A DNA stretch of 64,000 bases from Paenibacillus sinensis (GTDB lineage: Bacteria > Bacillota > Bacilli > Paenibacillales > Paenibacillaceae). The stretch's first letter is position 1, and every line of letters starts with the position of its first letter. The position numbers and the translations under genes were made by a program. The DNA lies in assembly GCF_019904155.1 (NCBI RefSeq), contig NZ_JAHCMB010000061.1, positions 62,001-126,000 on the forward strand, in the 5' to 3' direction. The notes under the pieces are model-generated. The model did no database searches. It worked only from the letters and a program-made list of their open reading frames with translations, and was not told the origin of the DNA. Positions 8,393-17,069 of this stretch are shown here, one piece after another.

Positions 8393-9115
8393 TTACCCCC
8401 CGAGCGAAGCGACGAGCCCGCGAAGCGGCTCGTAATAGCGGGCTTTTGTAGCTTCCGCTTCCGCCATGATCGCCTCGCGATGCCGGACGGTTCCCATGCC
8501 ATCATGCATCCGGTAGCCGGTCAGGGTCTGGTTCAGCATGACCGGGATATATCCGTTCAATATGGACCGGTACCATAAGTCGAAATCATGCGTGTACGGA
8601 AGCGATTCGTTGAACAGCCCAATCGCGCCGAACAGCTCTTTTTTGATCATAACCGTACAGCCGTTGATGGGGTTGCCCTGCAGGAAGCAGCGAAGCAGCT
8701 CGATCGGGCTGCCGAAGACGAGTCCGGCGTTTAGCTGGGTAGCCTGGGAAGCCGCATTGATATAATTGAAGTTAGTGAACGAAATCAGCAGCCGGTTCTG
8801 TTCCATGAACAGTGCCTGATTGTTGATTTTGTCGTGGTAAAAAATGTCATCCGAGCTCAGCCAGGCCACATAATCACCTGATGCACTGCGGATACCGTGA
8901 TTCAGGGCGGAGGCGGTGCCGCCGTTGGCTTTACCTAAATAATGGACGTTCGGGTGCACGAGAAACGGCGTGATCTGGGCGGCATGGTACACGGAGCCGT
9001 CATCGACCACGATAATCTCATGAGGAGGCAGGGATTGAGCTAAGGCACTTCCGATCGCATGCTCGATATATGGACAGTTATAGAATGGAATCACGACGGA
9101 TACTTTCGGCCTCAT
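8393..9115 (-). CDS. Family 2 glycosyltransferase
   Basis: A 240-residue GT2 with a GT-A fold: VSVVIPFYN at the N-terminus, EIIVVDDGS (nucleotide-binding Asp pair), NGGTASALNHGI, and WLSSDDIFY as the metal-binding DxD-like motif (SDD). It transfers a sugar from a nucleotide donor; acceptor and sugar cannot be told. It is last in the minus-strand unit that begins with two CgeB-like proteins and overlaps the SDR stop by four bases (ATGA). The lipoprotein gene downstream has its own promoter. Confidence 0.88.
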   Translation of the reverse strand: MRPKVSVVIPFYNCPYIEHAIGSALAQSLPPHEIIVVDDGSVYHAAQITPFLVHPNVHYLGKANGGTASALNHGIRSASGDYVAWLSSDDIFYHDKINNQALFMEQNRLLISFTNFNYINAASQATQLNAGLVFGSPIELLRCFLQGNPINGCTVMIKKELFGAIGLFNESLPYTHDFDLWYRSILNGYIPVMLNQTLTGYRMHDGMGTVRHREAIMAEAEATKARYYEPLRGLVASLGG

Positions 9116-10050
9116 AGGCTATCTCCTTTCCCGCTGCTGCGGCAGTATTCCAGAATATCTCTCAGTGAACGGTCAAGGTTGATGTCCGGACACCATCCCA
9201 GCCCAGAGGCATGTGCATGATCGGCATCCCCCTGGCCCGCTGGCGGAGCTGGGGCAGCTGTAGCTCCCCAATCTATGGGAACCTGTGCGGAGGTCATGGC
9301 GAGCAGCCGCGACGCCACCTCCCCGAGCGTCCGAAAGCGTCCGGTATCCACCCGGTAGACCCGCCCCGGCTCCCCCTGACGGAGAATAGAGTCATAGGCT
9401 CGCACCGCGTCCCGGACATCCAGAAAATCGCGACGGTCCTGCGACGAGGACAGCCGGAACGGCGAAGGCGTATCTCCCCGCTCGCAGGCGGCGATATGTC
9501 CGGCAAGCAGCGAGCAGAAGCCGGTCGATGGGCCGGGCCCGATCAGATTGCATGGTTCCGCGACGAGAACCCGCTGCCGGAACAGCCGGCTCCAGGCCAA
9601 GGCTACCCATTCCTCCAGCGTCTTGCTGAGACTGTACGGATGCTGAGGCTGTTCTCCGTTCTCCGGCCGGAATTTTAGCAGAGAACCGGCGACCAGGACG
9701 GGCACGGACGGGCGCTTGCAGAGCGCCTCAAGCACATTCGCCGTCGCCATGACATTGGCCTCCAGAACCTGCGTCGGCCGTTCCCAGGATTCCGGCACCG
9801 AGTTCCGGCCGGCCAGATGCAGCACCTCATCGGGTGCCGCGTCTGACATAAGCTTAAGGACAGCCTCGCGGTTCCGAAGGTCGCAGAACATGACGCGGAC
9901 CCCCGGAGGGAACGGCGAAACCCTCCCGCCCTGCGGTTCGGGTCCCCGCAGCACGGCCGTCACCTCCGCGCCTTCCGCCGCGAAGAAAGACGCGGCATGC
10001 CGGCCCGTAAAGCCGGCGGCGCCGGTGATCAGAAGCTTTCGGGCGCTCAC
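9112..10050 (-). CDS. NAD-dependent sugar-nucleotide epimerase/dehydratase (extended SDR)
   Basis: A 312-residue extended short-chain dehydrogenase. It has the GAAGFTGRH nucleotide-binding loop, the HLAGRNSVPESW segment, catalytic YSLSK with the upstream Ser, and EPCNLIGPG. The family modifies NDP-hexoses (GDP-mannose 4,6-dehydratase-like or 4-ketoreductase); the exact substrate is not evident. I place the start at the GTG at 10050, which forms a GTGA overlap with the preceding gene and has GGGAG six bases upstream; a TTG at 10077 in frame is less likely. Confidence 0.82.
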   Translation of the reverse strand: MSARKLLITGAAGFTGRHAASFFAAEGAEVTAVLRGPEPQGGRVSPFPPGVRVMFCDLRNREAVLKLMSDAAPDEVLHLAGRNSVPESWERPTQVLEANVMATANVLEALCKRPSVPVLVAGSLLKFRPENGEQPQHPYSLSKTLEEWVALAWSRLFRQRVLVAEPCNLIGPGPSTGFCSLLAGHIAACERGDTPSPFRLSSSQDRRDFLDVRDAVRAYDSILRQGEPGRVYRVDTGRFRTLGEVASRLLAMTSAQVPIDWGATAAPAPPAGQGDADHAHASGLGWCPDINLDRSLRDILEYCRSSGKGDSL

Positions 10051-10886
10051 GAATATCTCCCGCTTCCTGCCATCCAATCGGCCAGCTCTGCGAGCATATC
10101 CGGATAGGATGGCAGCTCGAAGGCCGTGTCGGTCCGCGTCACGGCAAGCGTCCGGTCTTGCACGGGAACGTCGACCGGCACAATCTCGGCATCCGGCTTG
10201 CCGAATGCCGAAGCCATCAGGCCGAGGAGCTCAAGCTTGCTGACCGGCGAGGGATGGGCCAAATGAATAAGGCCGGACACCGGCGAGTCCAGCAGGCGAT
10301 CGACCGCCTTGGCCAGCTCCAGTGTGGTAACGCCGTTCCACATGACCCGGCTGTAACCCGGCACTAGGCCCGATTGCGCCAGGAACCAGCCCATCAGTCC
10401 GATGCCGCCGGGCCGGATTTCCGGACCGATTATCGAGGTGCGGATCGTGACATGCCCGGACTCCCGGACCTCGCCGAGCGCCTTCGTCACGGCATAGATG
10501 GAGGTCCCGTCCGGAGGGTCCGCCTCCGTATAGCTCCCGCGCGTGCCTTCGAACACACAGTCGGTGCTGATATGGATCAGGCGCGCGGACACCTGATCGG
10601 CCGCCCGCCGGAGCCGGTGAGGGAGGAAGCCGTTGATATGGTAAGCGGCGATTGTATCGGCTTCCGCGAAGCGGTTAAGCACGCCGACCGCGTTGATGAT
10701 GATGTCCGGCGAGACGATGCTTACTGTCTGCTCCACCGCCGCGATATTATCCACATCGACAATAAGCCCGTGAGGGTCGCTGCGGTCCCGGGTGGTGTAG
10801 AAGACCTGGTGCCGGCCCTCCAGGCGGAAATAATCCGCCAGCATATGCCCAGCCATCCCGTTCCCCCCGAAGATGAGCAGCTTCAT
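10047..10886 (-). CDS. RmlD-like NDP-4-keto-sugar reductase
   Basis: A 279-residue reductase of the RmlD superfamily, with GGNGMAGHMLADYF, HISTDCVFEGTRG and the catalytic YAVTK. It should reduce the 4-keto group of an activated 6-deoxy sugar. It sits directly after a FnlA/WbjB-type dehydratase and a 2-epimerase. With an RmlD-sized reductase (no C-terminal cupin as in FnlB/WbjC), the trio looks most like the UDP-L-QuiNAc/UDP-L-RhaNAc type pathway, with UDP-L-FucNAc as the alternative. ATGA overlap with the upstream gene. Confidence 0.82.
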   Translation of the reverse strand: MKLLIFGGNGMAGHMLADYFRLEGRHQVFYTTRDRSDPHGLIVDVDNIAAVEQTVSIVSPDIIINAVGVLNRFAEADTIAAYHINGFLPHRLRRAADQVSARLIHISTDCVFEGTRGSYTEADPPDGTSIYAVTKALGEVRESGHVTIRTSIIGPEIRPGGIGLMGWFLAQSGLVPGYSRVMWNGVTTLELAKAVDRLLDSPVSGLIHLAHPSPVSKLELLGLMASAFGKPDAEIVPVDVPVQDRTLAVTRTDTAFELPSYPDMLAELADWMAGSGRYS

Positions 10887-11869
10887 TGCAGGAAGCCTCC
10901 CCGTAACAGAATGTCGCGGATCTGGCTCTTGGACATCAAGTTATTCCCGGAGCTGAAGCTGCTGAAGGTGACCGGCTCACAGCCGGCATACCGGTCCTTC
11001 AATTCCGGAATGTTGAGCGTCGGCAGAATGACGAGATACTGGCTGTCGTATACTACGGTTGAGAGGCTCTCGAAATCGCTCATCAGGATTTCGTCGATCT
11101 TCTCTCCGGGCCGCGTTCCGGTCTCCACTATTTTTACACCGGTCTTGCCCGATGCCTCGATCAGCACCTCGGCCAGATCGACGATCCGGCAGGTAGGCAT
11201 GGTCATGACGAAGATTTCGCCGCCTATGGCGGCTTCGGATGCCTTGAACAGAAGCGTGATGGCGTCCCGCAGCGTGAGGAAGAAACGAGTCATTTTGAGA
11301 TCGGTGATCCTGACTTCTCCTTTATCCCGGATTTGCTTCATGAACAAGTGGACAACACTGCCGTTCGTTCCCAGCACATTTCCGCCTCTCACGGTCACGA
11401 ACTGCGTGCTTGCGCCAAGGAGATTTGCATAGACCATCAGCTTCTCGCCGATGGCTTTGGTCATGCCGTAGAAGTTGGACGGGTTGGCCGCTTTGTCGGT
11501 GGAAATGTAGATCACTTTCTTCACATGGCTTGCGGCTGCGGATTCAATGACGTTCTGCGTCCCGATCACATTGGTCTTGAGCGCTTCGTACGGCTGATCC
11601 TCGCAGACGGGCACATGCTTCAGAGCGGCGAGATGAAACACATAATCCACTCCCCGGCAGGCCGCGGACAGCGCCTCCCTGTCCCGGATATCCCCGATCA
11701 CAAAGGTCAAGCGGGCGTTCTCAAATTCACGGCTCATGGCGACCTGGGCCGACTCGCCGCGCGAGAAGACGATGATTTCCTTCGGGTTCTGCTGCAGCAG
11801 CTGCCGGATTAGTTCATGCCCCCAGGAACCGGTGCCGCCTGTTACCAGAATCCGTTGATTATTGAACAT
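10883..11869 (-). CDS. UDP-GlcNAc 4,6-dehydratase/epimerase (FnlA/WbjB/CapE type)
   Basis: A 328-residue SDR of the polysaccharide-biosynthesis type. Features are VTGGTGSWGHELIRQLL, VFHLAALKHVPVCEDQPYEA, YISTDKAANPSNFYGMTK (the family has Met in the place usually held by the catalytic Tyr region) and the C-terminal GTRPGEKIDE. These enzymes convert UDP-GlcNAc to 4-keto-6-deoxy sugars with epimerisation at C5 (and C3), the first step to L-configured N-acetyl amino sugars. The ATG at 11869 has GGAGG upstream and overlaps the 2-epimerase end by 11 bp; a TTG at 11884 would lack a site. Confidence 0.88.
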   Translation of the reverse strand: MFNNQRILVTGGTGSWGHELIRQLLQQNPKEIIVFSRGESAQVAMSREFENARLTFVIGDIRDREALSAACRGVDYVFHLAALKHVPVCEDQPYEALKTNVIGTQNVIESAAASHVKKVIYISTDKAANPSNFYGMTKAIGEKLMVYANLLGASTQFVTVRGGNVLGTNGSVVHLFMKQIRDKGEVRITDLKMTRFFLTLRDAITLLFKASEAAIGGEIFVMTMPTCRIVDLAEVLIEASGKTGVKIVETGTRPGEKIDEILMSDFESLSTVVYDSQYLVILPTLNIPELKDRYAGCEPVTFSSFSSGNNLMSKSQIRDILLRGGFLQ

Positions 11870-12953
11870 ACAGGTTCCCTCCAAGCAAAAATTTAACGAC
11901 CTTGCGCGATACGTCCGGCGCCAGATAGCCCTCCGGAATTTCCCACTTGCGCTCCAGTCCCGTCATCAGCTTCGCGCTGCGCACGATGGCTTCGGCGTCT
12001 ACGCCCGATACGATGTTGCTGCCGCAGTCTACGGTCTCCGGCCGTTCGGTCGTCCGCCGAACGGTGACCGTCGGCACACCCATCAGGCAGCATTCCTCCT
12101 GGACCGTGCCGCTGTCGGTGACGGCGCAGAAGGCATTCTTCTCAAGCGAGATAAAATCAAAAAAACCGAACGGCTCATAAAATTCCACAAGACTGTGCAT
12201 CTGCAGCGGGAAGTCATTGCCGAGTCTCGATCTAGTACGGGGATGGATGCTGCAGATGAGCCGTATGCCGAAATGCTCCGCAATCCGGTTCAGTCCGGTC
12301 ATGATCTCAAGCAGCGGCCCTGGACTGTCGACATTCTCGGCCCGGTGGGCCGTCACGAGAAAATACTCTCCCTCTTCAAGTCCAAGCCGCGCCAGAATAT
12401 CGCTTGATTCGATACGGCTGCGGTAATGATTCATGACCTCATGGATCGGATTGCCGGTCAGCACAATCCGGCCGGAAGGTATGCCCTCCGCCAGCAGGTT
12501 TCGCTTGCTCTGAGGGGTGTAGGGCATATTCACGGTCGACACGGCGTCGATGACCCGCCGGTTCTTCTCTTCAGGCACCGCGAGGTCGTAGCAGCGGTTG
12601 CCCGCCTCCATATGCACAACCGGTATGCCCATCCGCTCGGCCAGAATGGCGCAGAGAGCGCTGTTGGTATCCCCGAGCAGCAGAACCCGGTCGGGCCGCT
12701 CCTTCATGAGAATCGGCTCCAGCCCGCCGAACATAGCCGCCAGCTGGCCCCCGATTCCCGCCTGTTTCTCCTGCAGATAATAGTCCGGCGCCCGAAGACC
12801 CAGCTCCTTGAAGAAGATACCGCTGAGGCTTTCGGTGAAATTCTGGCCGGTATGGACCAGCACATGCCGGTCCGCGCACCGGTCGAGCAGAGGCACAATC
12901 ACGCTCAGTCGAATGATCTCCGGCCGTGTGCCGAGAATGGTCATGATCTTCAT
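11859..12953 (-). CDS. wecB: UDP-N-acetylglucosamine 2-epimerase (WecB/FnlC-like)
   Basis: A 364-residue cytosolic epimerase with the family start ILGTRPEIIRLSVIVPLL and the segments HTGQNF, GDTNSALCAILAERM, HMEAGNRCYD, EENRR-like, and DSGTVQEECCLMGVPTVTVR. It epimerises C2 of UDP-GlcNAc-type sugars. Its position between a glycosyltransferase and the FnlA-like dehydratase suggests it acts in the same amino-sugar route, as FnlC/WbvD enzymes do, and not in general ManNAc supply; the sequence alone cannot decide this. Confidence 0.88.
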   Translation of the reverse strand: MKIMTILGTRPEIIRLSVIVPLLDRCADRHVLVHTGQNFTESLSGIFFKELGLRAPDYYLQEKQAGIGGQLAAMFGGLEPILMKERPDRVLLLGDTNSALCAILAERMGIPVVHMEAGNRCYDLAVPEEKNRRVIDAVSTVNMPYTPQSKRNLLAEGIPSGRIVLTGNPIHEVMNHYRSRIESSDILARLGLEEGEYFLVTAHRAENVDSPGPLLEIMTGLNRIAEHFGIRLICSIHPRTRSRLGNDFPLQMHSLVEFYEPFGFFDFISLEKNAFCAVTDSGTVQEECCLMGVPTVTVRRTTERPETVDCGSNIVSGVDAEAIVRSAKLMTGLERKWEIPEGYLAPDVSRKVVKFLLGGNLYVQ

Positions 12954-12993
12954 GTTTTCACTCCCTGTAAGCTCTTGTTAGGCTATAGCCGCC

Positions 12994-14439
12994 TCAGCGC
13001 CGTTTCCGTGCGCGTGAGCGGGTTCTGCCGCCACGCCGCCGCGACCGGCGCCGGACCGCCGTCTTCGCAGACTTCGGCTTCCGCAGCTTCCGGCGCAGGC
13101 GCGGAGCCTTGTGCCGGGAGAGCCGCCGGCGCTTCCCGCCCCGCGGCTTCCCGGAGCGGCGGGCCTTAAGCCCCTTGGCCCGCTTTTCAGAGCTCCCGCC
13201 TTCGGCAGCGGCGGGAGGCTCCGGTGCCGGCGGAAGTACAGCCGCCGGAGGCACAGGCCAGCGGAGAAGCCAATTCTCCGCCAGAATTCTCAGGCGCTCG
13301 CGGTAAGCGGCAGGTCCGTACAGGGCGGTCGCCCGAAGCCGGACGTTGTAGCCGATGTCCCCCGCGAGCGCCGGGTTCAGGAAGCTGAGGACGCGATGCG
13401 CCAGTATTTCATGATTCTGCGGCGGCGCCAGGCCGTCCTCGAAGCCGACAGCGCGGAGAATCTCTCCAAGGCCGCCGGAATCATAGGCGACGACCGGCTT
13501 GCCGAAGACGAGACCCTCCAGCGCGGTCATGCCGAATCCTTCGCGGACGAGGCTTGGAACAACGACTACGTCCATGGCGCAATAAGCCTGGGGCGGACAT
13601 GCTTCATAGCCGGTGAAGCGGAATCGGGACAGCAGACCCTCGAGCTTCACCTTCTTGAGACAGCGGGCATAGTACGCCTTGTCGCCCGGCTCGCCGATTA
13701 CGAGAAAGCGGCAGTCCGGCCGCTCCGCCGCTACCGCAACGGCCATATGAATGAAATGCTCAAGCCCCTTCGGCTCATTGATATATGAGGAGATATACCC
13801 GACCAGCGGATGCCCGGGCTTGATGTTCAGCTCCCGTCTCCGTTCGGAGCGAAGCTTGCTCCAGGCCGGCTCCATCAGCTCTCCGTCATTCCATGTAGGC
13901 GGCAGCAGCGCGATATGCTCCCGCGCTTCCGGTCCGAACGGCTCTGCCGCCGTCTCGGATATGCAGAGAATCTGGTCGCTGAGTCTGTGGATAATTCCGG
14001 TAGTGATCGCCGTATACTCATTGATCGCGATCGTTTCGCTGATTTTCCACACAACCGGGATTCCCAGGCTTTTGGCCGCCGCAGCAGGCAGCACGTTCAC
14101 GCAGGTGCTTGTCACGATGAACGCAGGCCGCCGCACATCGAGCCATGCTGTCAGCTCCCGGAAATCCCGGCTGCCCTGAAGCTCGGCCAGATCCTGCTCC
14201 AGTCCCGCGTAAGGGGTATACAATCCATACAGCAGCGGTATGGACAGCAGTTCAACCGGTATTCCGGACTGCCGGGCCTGACGGGTCAGCTTGCCTTCCT
14301 TCGGTGCCGCCAGGAGGCAGTCGAAATAGGGAGCCAGTTCCCTGGCAAAGGTAAGCAGCAGTTTCTCGGCGCCCGTAATGCTGCTGCCGTTGGATACATG
14401 GGAAAACAGAACAACCGCAGGTTTGTCGGCCATTGGCAT
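12994..14439 (-). CDS. GT4 glycosyltransferase with polycationic Arg/Lys C-terminal tail
   Basis: A 481-residue protein. Residues 1-400 form a GT-B family 4 glycosyltransferase: SSITGAEKLLLTFARELA near the start, LVGYISSYINEPKGLEHFI, FRFTGYEACPPQAYCAMDVVVVPSLVREGFGMTALEG (the E-x7-E region). The last 75 or so residues are almost wholly Arg, Lys, Ser and Pro (for example GGKRRRLSRHKAPRLRRK), giving a very strong positive charge. Such a tail is not part of the catalytic fold; it could bind spore-surface anionic polymers or coat proteins. Starts at 14439 or 14433 are both possible. Similar tails occur on two GT2 enzymes and a small protein elsewhere in the window. Confidence 0.87.
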   Translation of the reverse strand: MPMADKPAVVLFSHVSNGSSITGAEKLLLTFARELAPYFDCLLAAPKEGKLTRQARQSGIPVELLSIPLLYGLYTPYAGLEQDLAELQGSRDFRELTAWLDVRRPAFIVTSTCVNVLPAAAAKSLGIPVVWKISETIAINEYTAITTGIIHRLSDQILCISETAAEPFGPEAREHIALLPPTWNDGELMEPAWSKLRSERRRELNIKPGHPLVGYISSYINEPKGLEHFIHMAVAVAAERPDCRFLVIGEPGDKAYYARCLKKVKLEGLLSRFRFTGYEACPPQAYCAMDVVVVPSLVREGFGMTALEGLVFGKPVVAYDSGGLGEILRAVGFEDGLAPPQNHEILAHRVLSFLNPALAGDIGYNVRLRATALYGPAAYRERLRILAENWLLRWPVPPAAVLPPAPEPPAAAEGGSSEKRAKGLKARRSGKPRGGKRRRLSRHKAPRLRRKLRKPKSAKTAVRRRSRRRGGRTRSRARKRR

Positions 14440-14514
14440 ATGGCCGCTCCCGGCTCCGGCCCTCTCGGCGGCGGGAGCGGCTCTTCACCTCCCTGTTCGA
14501 TATTCGGGAGCCGT

Positions 14515-15648
14515 CTATCCGAAGATAATGGTAAGCAGCTCGTTGACCCGCTTCGGATACGTATGATCCCGCAGCGTCCGCTCCAGCCCCTTCAATGCGA
14601 TCCGCTGCCGCTCTTCTTCGTTCGCCAGATAGAAGCGGATTTTATCCATCAGTTCCTGCTGCGTGCTGAACGTATCGATCTCTTCGCCCGGCGTATAGAA
14701 GGTCGCCAGGTCATCCCGGGCGTCGCAGAGCTGGAGGGTGCCGCTTGCCATAATTTCAAAGGTCCGGGGATTCGGCGATGCCGCGGGAACCGCCAACGTG
14801 TTATTGTTGACGACATCGTCGACATGGGAACGGTGAAGATTGATGACGATTTTGGAACTGCTGTACGCCGCCGCCGTCTCTTGCGGAGACATCCACTTGC
14901 CCACCTCGATCCGTTCTCCGTAGAGCGCAGCCTCGGGCAGGCGATCCCACCAGATGCCGTTGAACACCGTGTTGTACTCCATCAGCTGCGGCATGATCTC
15001 CCGGAAGAAGTTAACCCGGTTCCAGTAGGCCGAGCCAATAAAGCTGATATCTCTTGGCGATCCCGGACGGGTAATCATCGGACGGTAATGCGGCCGGTAT
15101 GCCGCGAACGGCAAATAATGCACCTGCGCGCAGCCCAGTTGGCGATAATATTCGATGCAGTTGCGCTCCAGCGTGAATACATAATCATAGTGCGGCGCGA
15201 GAACAAGCGTAAAATCGGTGTAATAAGGATCGTCGGTCAGCCAGACCGCCGTCCGGATGCCCATGCCCCGCAGCTCGTCGATCTGCTCCGTCGGCAAATC
15301 CATGCCGTCGAGCACGAGCACAAGGTCGGGCCGGTTCGCACGGGCCAATTCGACGAGATTCTGGCGGACGTCGGTTACGGTCACCGCCGCCGTCAGGGAC
15401 TGAACCGAAGCCAGCAGCGCTTCGTCCAGCGGCGAATAGGGGTAGCCTTTGCCGGAAGCGACATACATGACGTGAACGTCGCGAACGGGCAGCGGCTCCT
15501 CGGGACGTCCATCCAGCACGGCGAATCGTCCCCGCAGATACCCTTGTTCAAATCCGCCCCGGAATCCTTGGAGCCTCCCCTGCAGCTTCGCTTCCTGCGC
15601 CGGGGTCAGGGGAATCGGCGGAACCGGAAGAATAAAGTCTTTAATCAT
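14515..15648 (-). CDS. CgeB-like glycosyltransferase (spore maturation type)
   Basis: A 377-residue protein resembling the CgeB/DUF3880 glycosyltransferase group. It has VWLTDDPYYTD, YVFTLERNCIEYYRQLG, VHYLPFA, DISFIGSAYWNRVNFF, and the C-terminal SPNPRTFEIMASGTLQLCDARDDL typical of CgeB proteins. B. subtilis CgeB is made in the mother cell and affects the outer spore surface. An N-terminal segment FRGGFEQGYLRGRF carries the [YF]xxG spacing seen in other proteins of this window. It lies 15 bp from the second CgeB-like gene, with which it shares about the same order of motifs, so they are paralogues. Confidence 0.85.
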   Translation of the reverse strand: MIKDFILPVPPIPLTPAQEAKLQGRLQGFRGGFEQGYLRGRFAVLDGRPEEPLPVRDVHVMYVASGKGYPYSPLDEALLASVQSLTAAVTVTDVRQNLVELARANRPDLVLVLDGMDLPTEQIDELRGMGIRTAVWLTDDPYYTDFTLVLAPHYDYVFTLERNCIEYYRQLGCAQVHYLPFAAYRPHYRPMITRPGSPRDISFIGSAYWNRVNFFREIMPQLMEYNTVFNGIWWDRLPEAALYGERIEVGKWMSPQETAAAYSSSKIVINLHRSHVDDVVNNNTLAVPAASPNPRTFEIMASGTLQLCDARDDLATFYTPGEEIDTFSTQQELMDKIRFYLANEEERQRIALKGLERTLRDHTYPKRVNELLTIIFG

Positions 15649-15662
15649 ACGCGTCCTCTCCT

Positions 15663-16760
15663 TTATGTGAGTGTTTCTTCGCTCGCCCGGGCCTCATGAA
15701 TCGTGTCCAGCAGTTCGGGCATTCTTGCCATAAACGTATGACGGGTCAATGTGGTCTGCAGGCTCCTCACTGCGAACTTCTGCCGCTCCATCGGATGCTT
15801 CAGGTAATACTCGATTTTGGACTCCAGCTCGGCCGCGGATTCGAAGGTCTCCAGATCATAACCGGGCCGGTAATGGTCTGTCAGATCGTCCCGGATATCC
15901 GTCAGCTGCATCGTGCCGCATGCGCTGATTTCATAGGTCCGGGGATTGATCGATCTGGCGGGGATGCCGAATGCGTTACGGTTATCGGATCCCGGGTCCC
16001 AGGGCCGGTGAATGTTGATAACAAGCTTGGCTCCGCAGTAATAATTGGCCGTCTCCTCCGGCGGAATGTAGCCGCTGTGAATGAGCGGGGACAGTCTGTC
16101 GTAGGTTTGCAGCCGCTCCCAGAAGCCGCCCGCAATAAAGGTCCGGTGACGGCACAGCACGGGCGCGAGCTCGTCGAACAACTCGGTCCGGTTAAAGAAC
16201 GCGTTGCCGATGAACACGATATCGTACCGGTACTCCGGTCCGATCTTGCGGGGATGGAACATAGCCGGATTGACGCTCAGGGGCAAATAATGCACCGACT
16301 GCGCGCCCAGTGAGCGGTAGAATTCCACACACCCCATTTCATGCGTAAACACATGGTCGTAGTGGTGGCACAACTCGGCGGTATCCGCCGTGAAATAAGG
16401 ATCGTCCACGAACCAGACGGCAACCGGAATGCCTAAGCTGCGTATGCCCGCAATCTGCTCCAGATGATTATCCGGAAAAATATGCAGCCCGTTCATCACC
16501 AGCACCGCCTGCGGGGATTCGCGCACGGCGGTCTCCAGCATATCGTGCGCCGGGGTTACAATCAGTTCCGTTACAAGTCCGGCCAGCGCTTCGGAGACGC
16601 CGGCGTCGATAGCGTCAAAGCCCTGGGGAACGTACATCAGCTTCAAGGGCCGCCGGGTTCCCTGAGCCGGCGGATTAAGCGCCCTTACCGCTTCACACAG
16701 GCCATAGCGGTAACCCTGCCGGTAACCGTCGCGGTAGCCCATCTTGCGCTTCTTCCTCAT
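15663..16760 (-). CDS. CgeB-like glycosyltransferase, first gene of the spore-glycan unit
   Basis: A 365-residue paralogue of the next gene, with VWFVDDPYFTADT, HVFTHEMGCVEFYRSLG, VHYLPLSVNPAMF, DIVFIGNAFFNRTELF and SINPRTYEISACGTMQLTDIRDDL. It begins MRKKRKMGYRDGYRQGYRYG, a basic start followed by a GYxxGYxxGYxYG motif. The ATG at 16760 has GGAAG five bases away; a GTG at 16772 is an alternative start. It heads the eight-gene minus-strand unit that runs to 8393. Confidence 0.84.
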   Translation of the reverse strand: MRKKRKMGYRDGYRQGYRYGLCEAVRALNPPAQGTRRPLKLMYVPQGFDAIDAGVSEALAGLVTELIVTPAHDMLETAVRESPQAVLVMNGLHIFPDNHLEQIAGIRSLGIPVAVWFVDDPYFTADTAELCHHYDHVFTHEMGCVEFYRSLGAQSVHYLPLSVNPAMFHPRKIGPEYRYDIVFIGNAFFNRTELFDELAPVLCRHRTFIAGGFWERLQTYDRLSPLIHSGYIPPEETANYYCGAKLVINIHRPWDPGSDNRNAFGIPARSINPRTYEISACGTMQLTDIRDDLTDHYRPGYDLETFESAAELESKIEYYLKHPMERQKFAVRSLQTTLTRHTFMARMPELLDTIHEARASEETLT

Positions 16761-16772
16761 AATCGCTTCCAC

Positions 16773-17069
16773 AGCCTCACCCTGCCCTGTCTTAATCTGC
16801 CTAACAGTATAGCTATATGCGAGGGAGATAATTGACTCATGGACACCTGTCCGTCACTTTCATAAATTGGCAGATGCCCTGTGATAGAAGTACAAGCTGA
16901 AGCCATGAATCTGGACTCCCGGGACATTCCCGCAACGAATACGGGACGGCATGGGGGAAGGATTTTAGCCCTCTGCCTAACATGAAGCAGGGAGACATGC
17001 GCCGTGCCGGTCTATGCTTTCATCCTATATACTTTAGTATTCGAACTTTAAGGAGGAGGTTGTGTCACT
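16773..17069. other. Divergent intergenic region between two spore-glycan units
   Basis: A 297-bp spacer that must hold promoters for both directions. I see no full sigma-A, sigma-E or sigma-K match. A CATATAGCTATAC dyad (about 16811-16823, minus strand) and TATATACTTTAG (about 17027-17038, plus strand) are the only -10-like sequences. No ORF with a ribosome binding site lies here. Confidence 0.5.

Noticed and set aside
13810..15699. 629-codon plus-strand ORF over the GT4 and CgeB-like genes
   Set aside because: It spans two well-supported minus-strand genes and has no domain or start signal.
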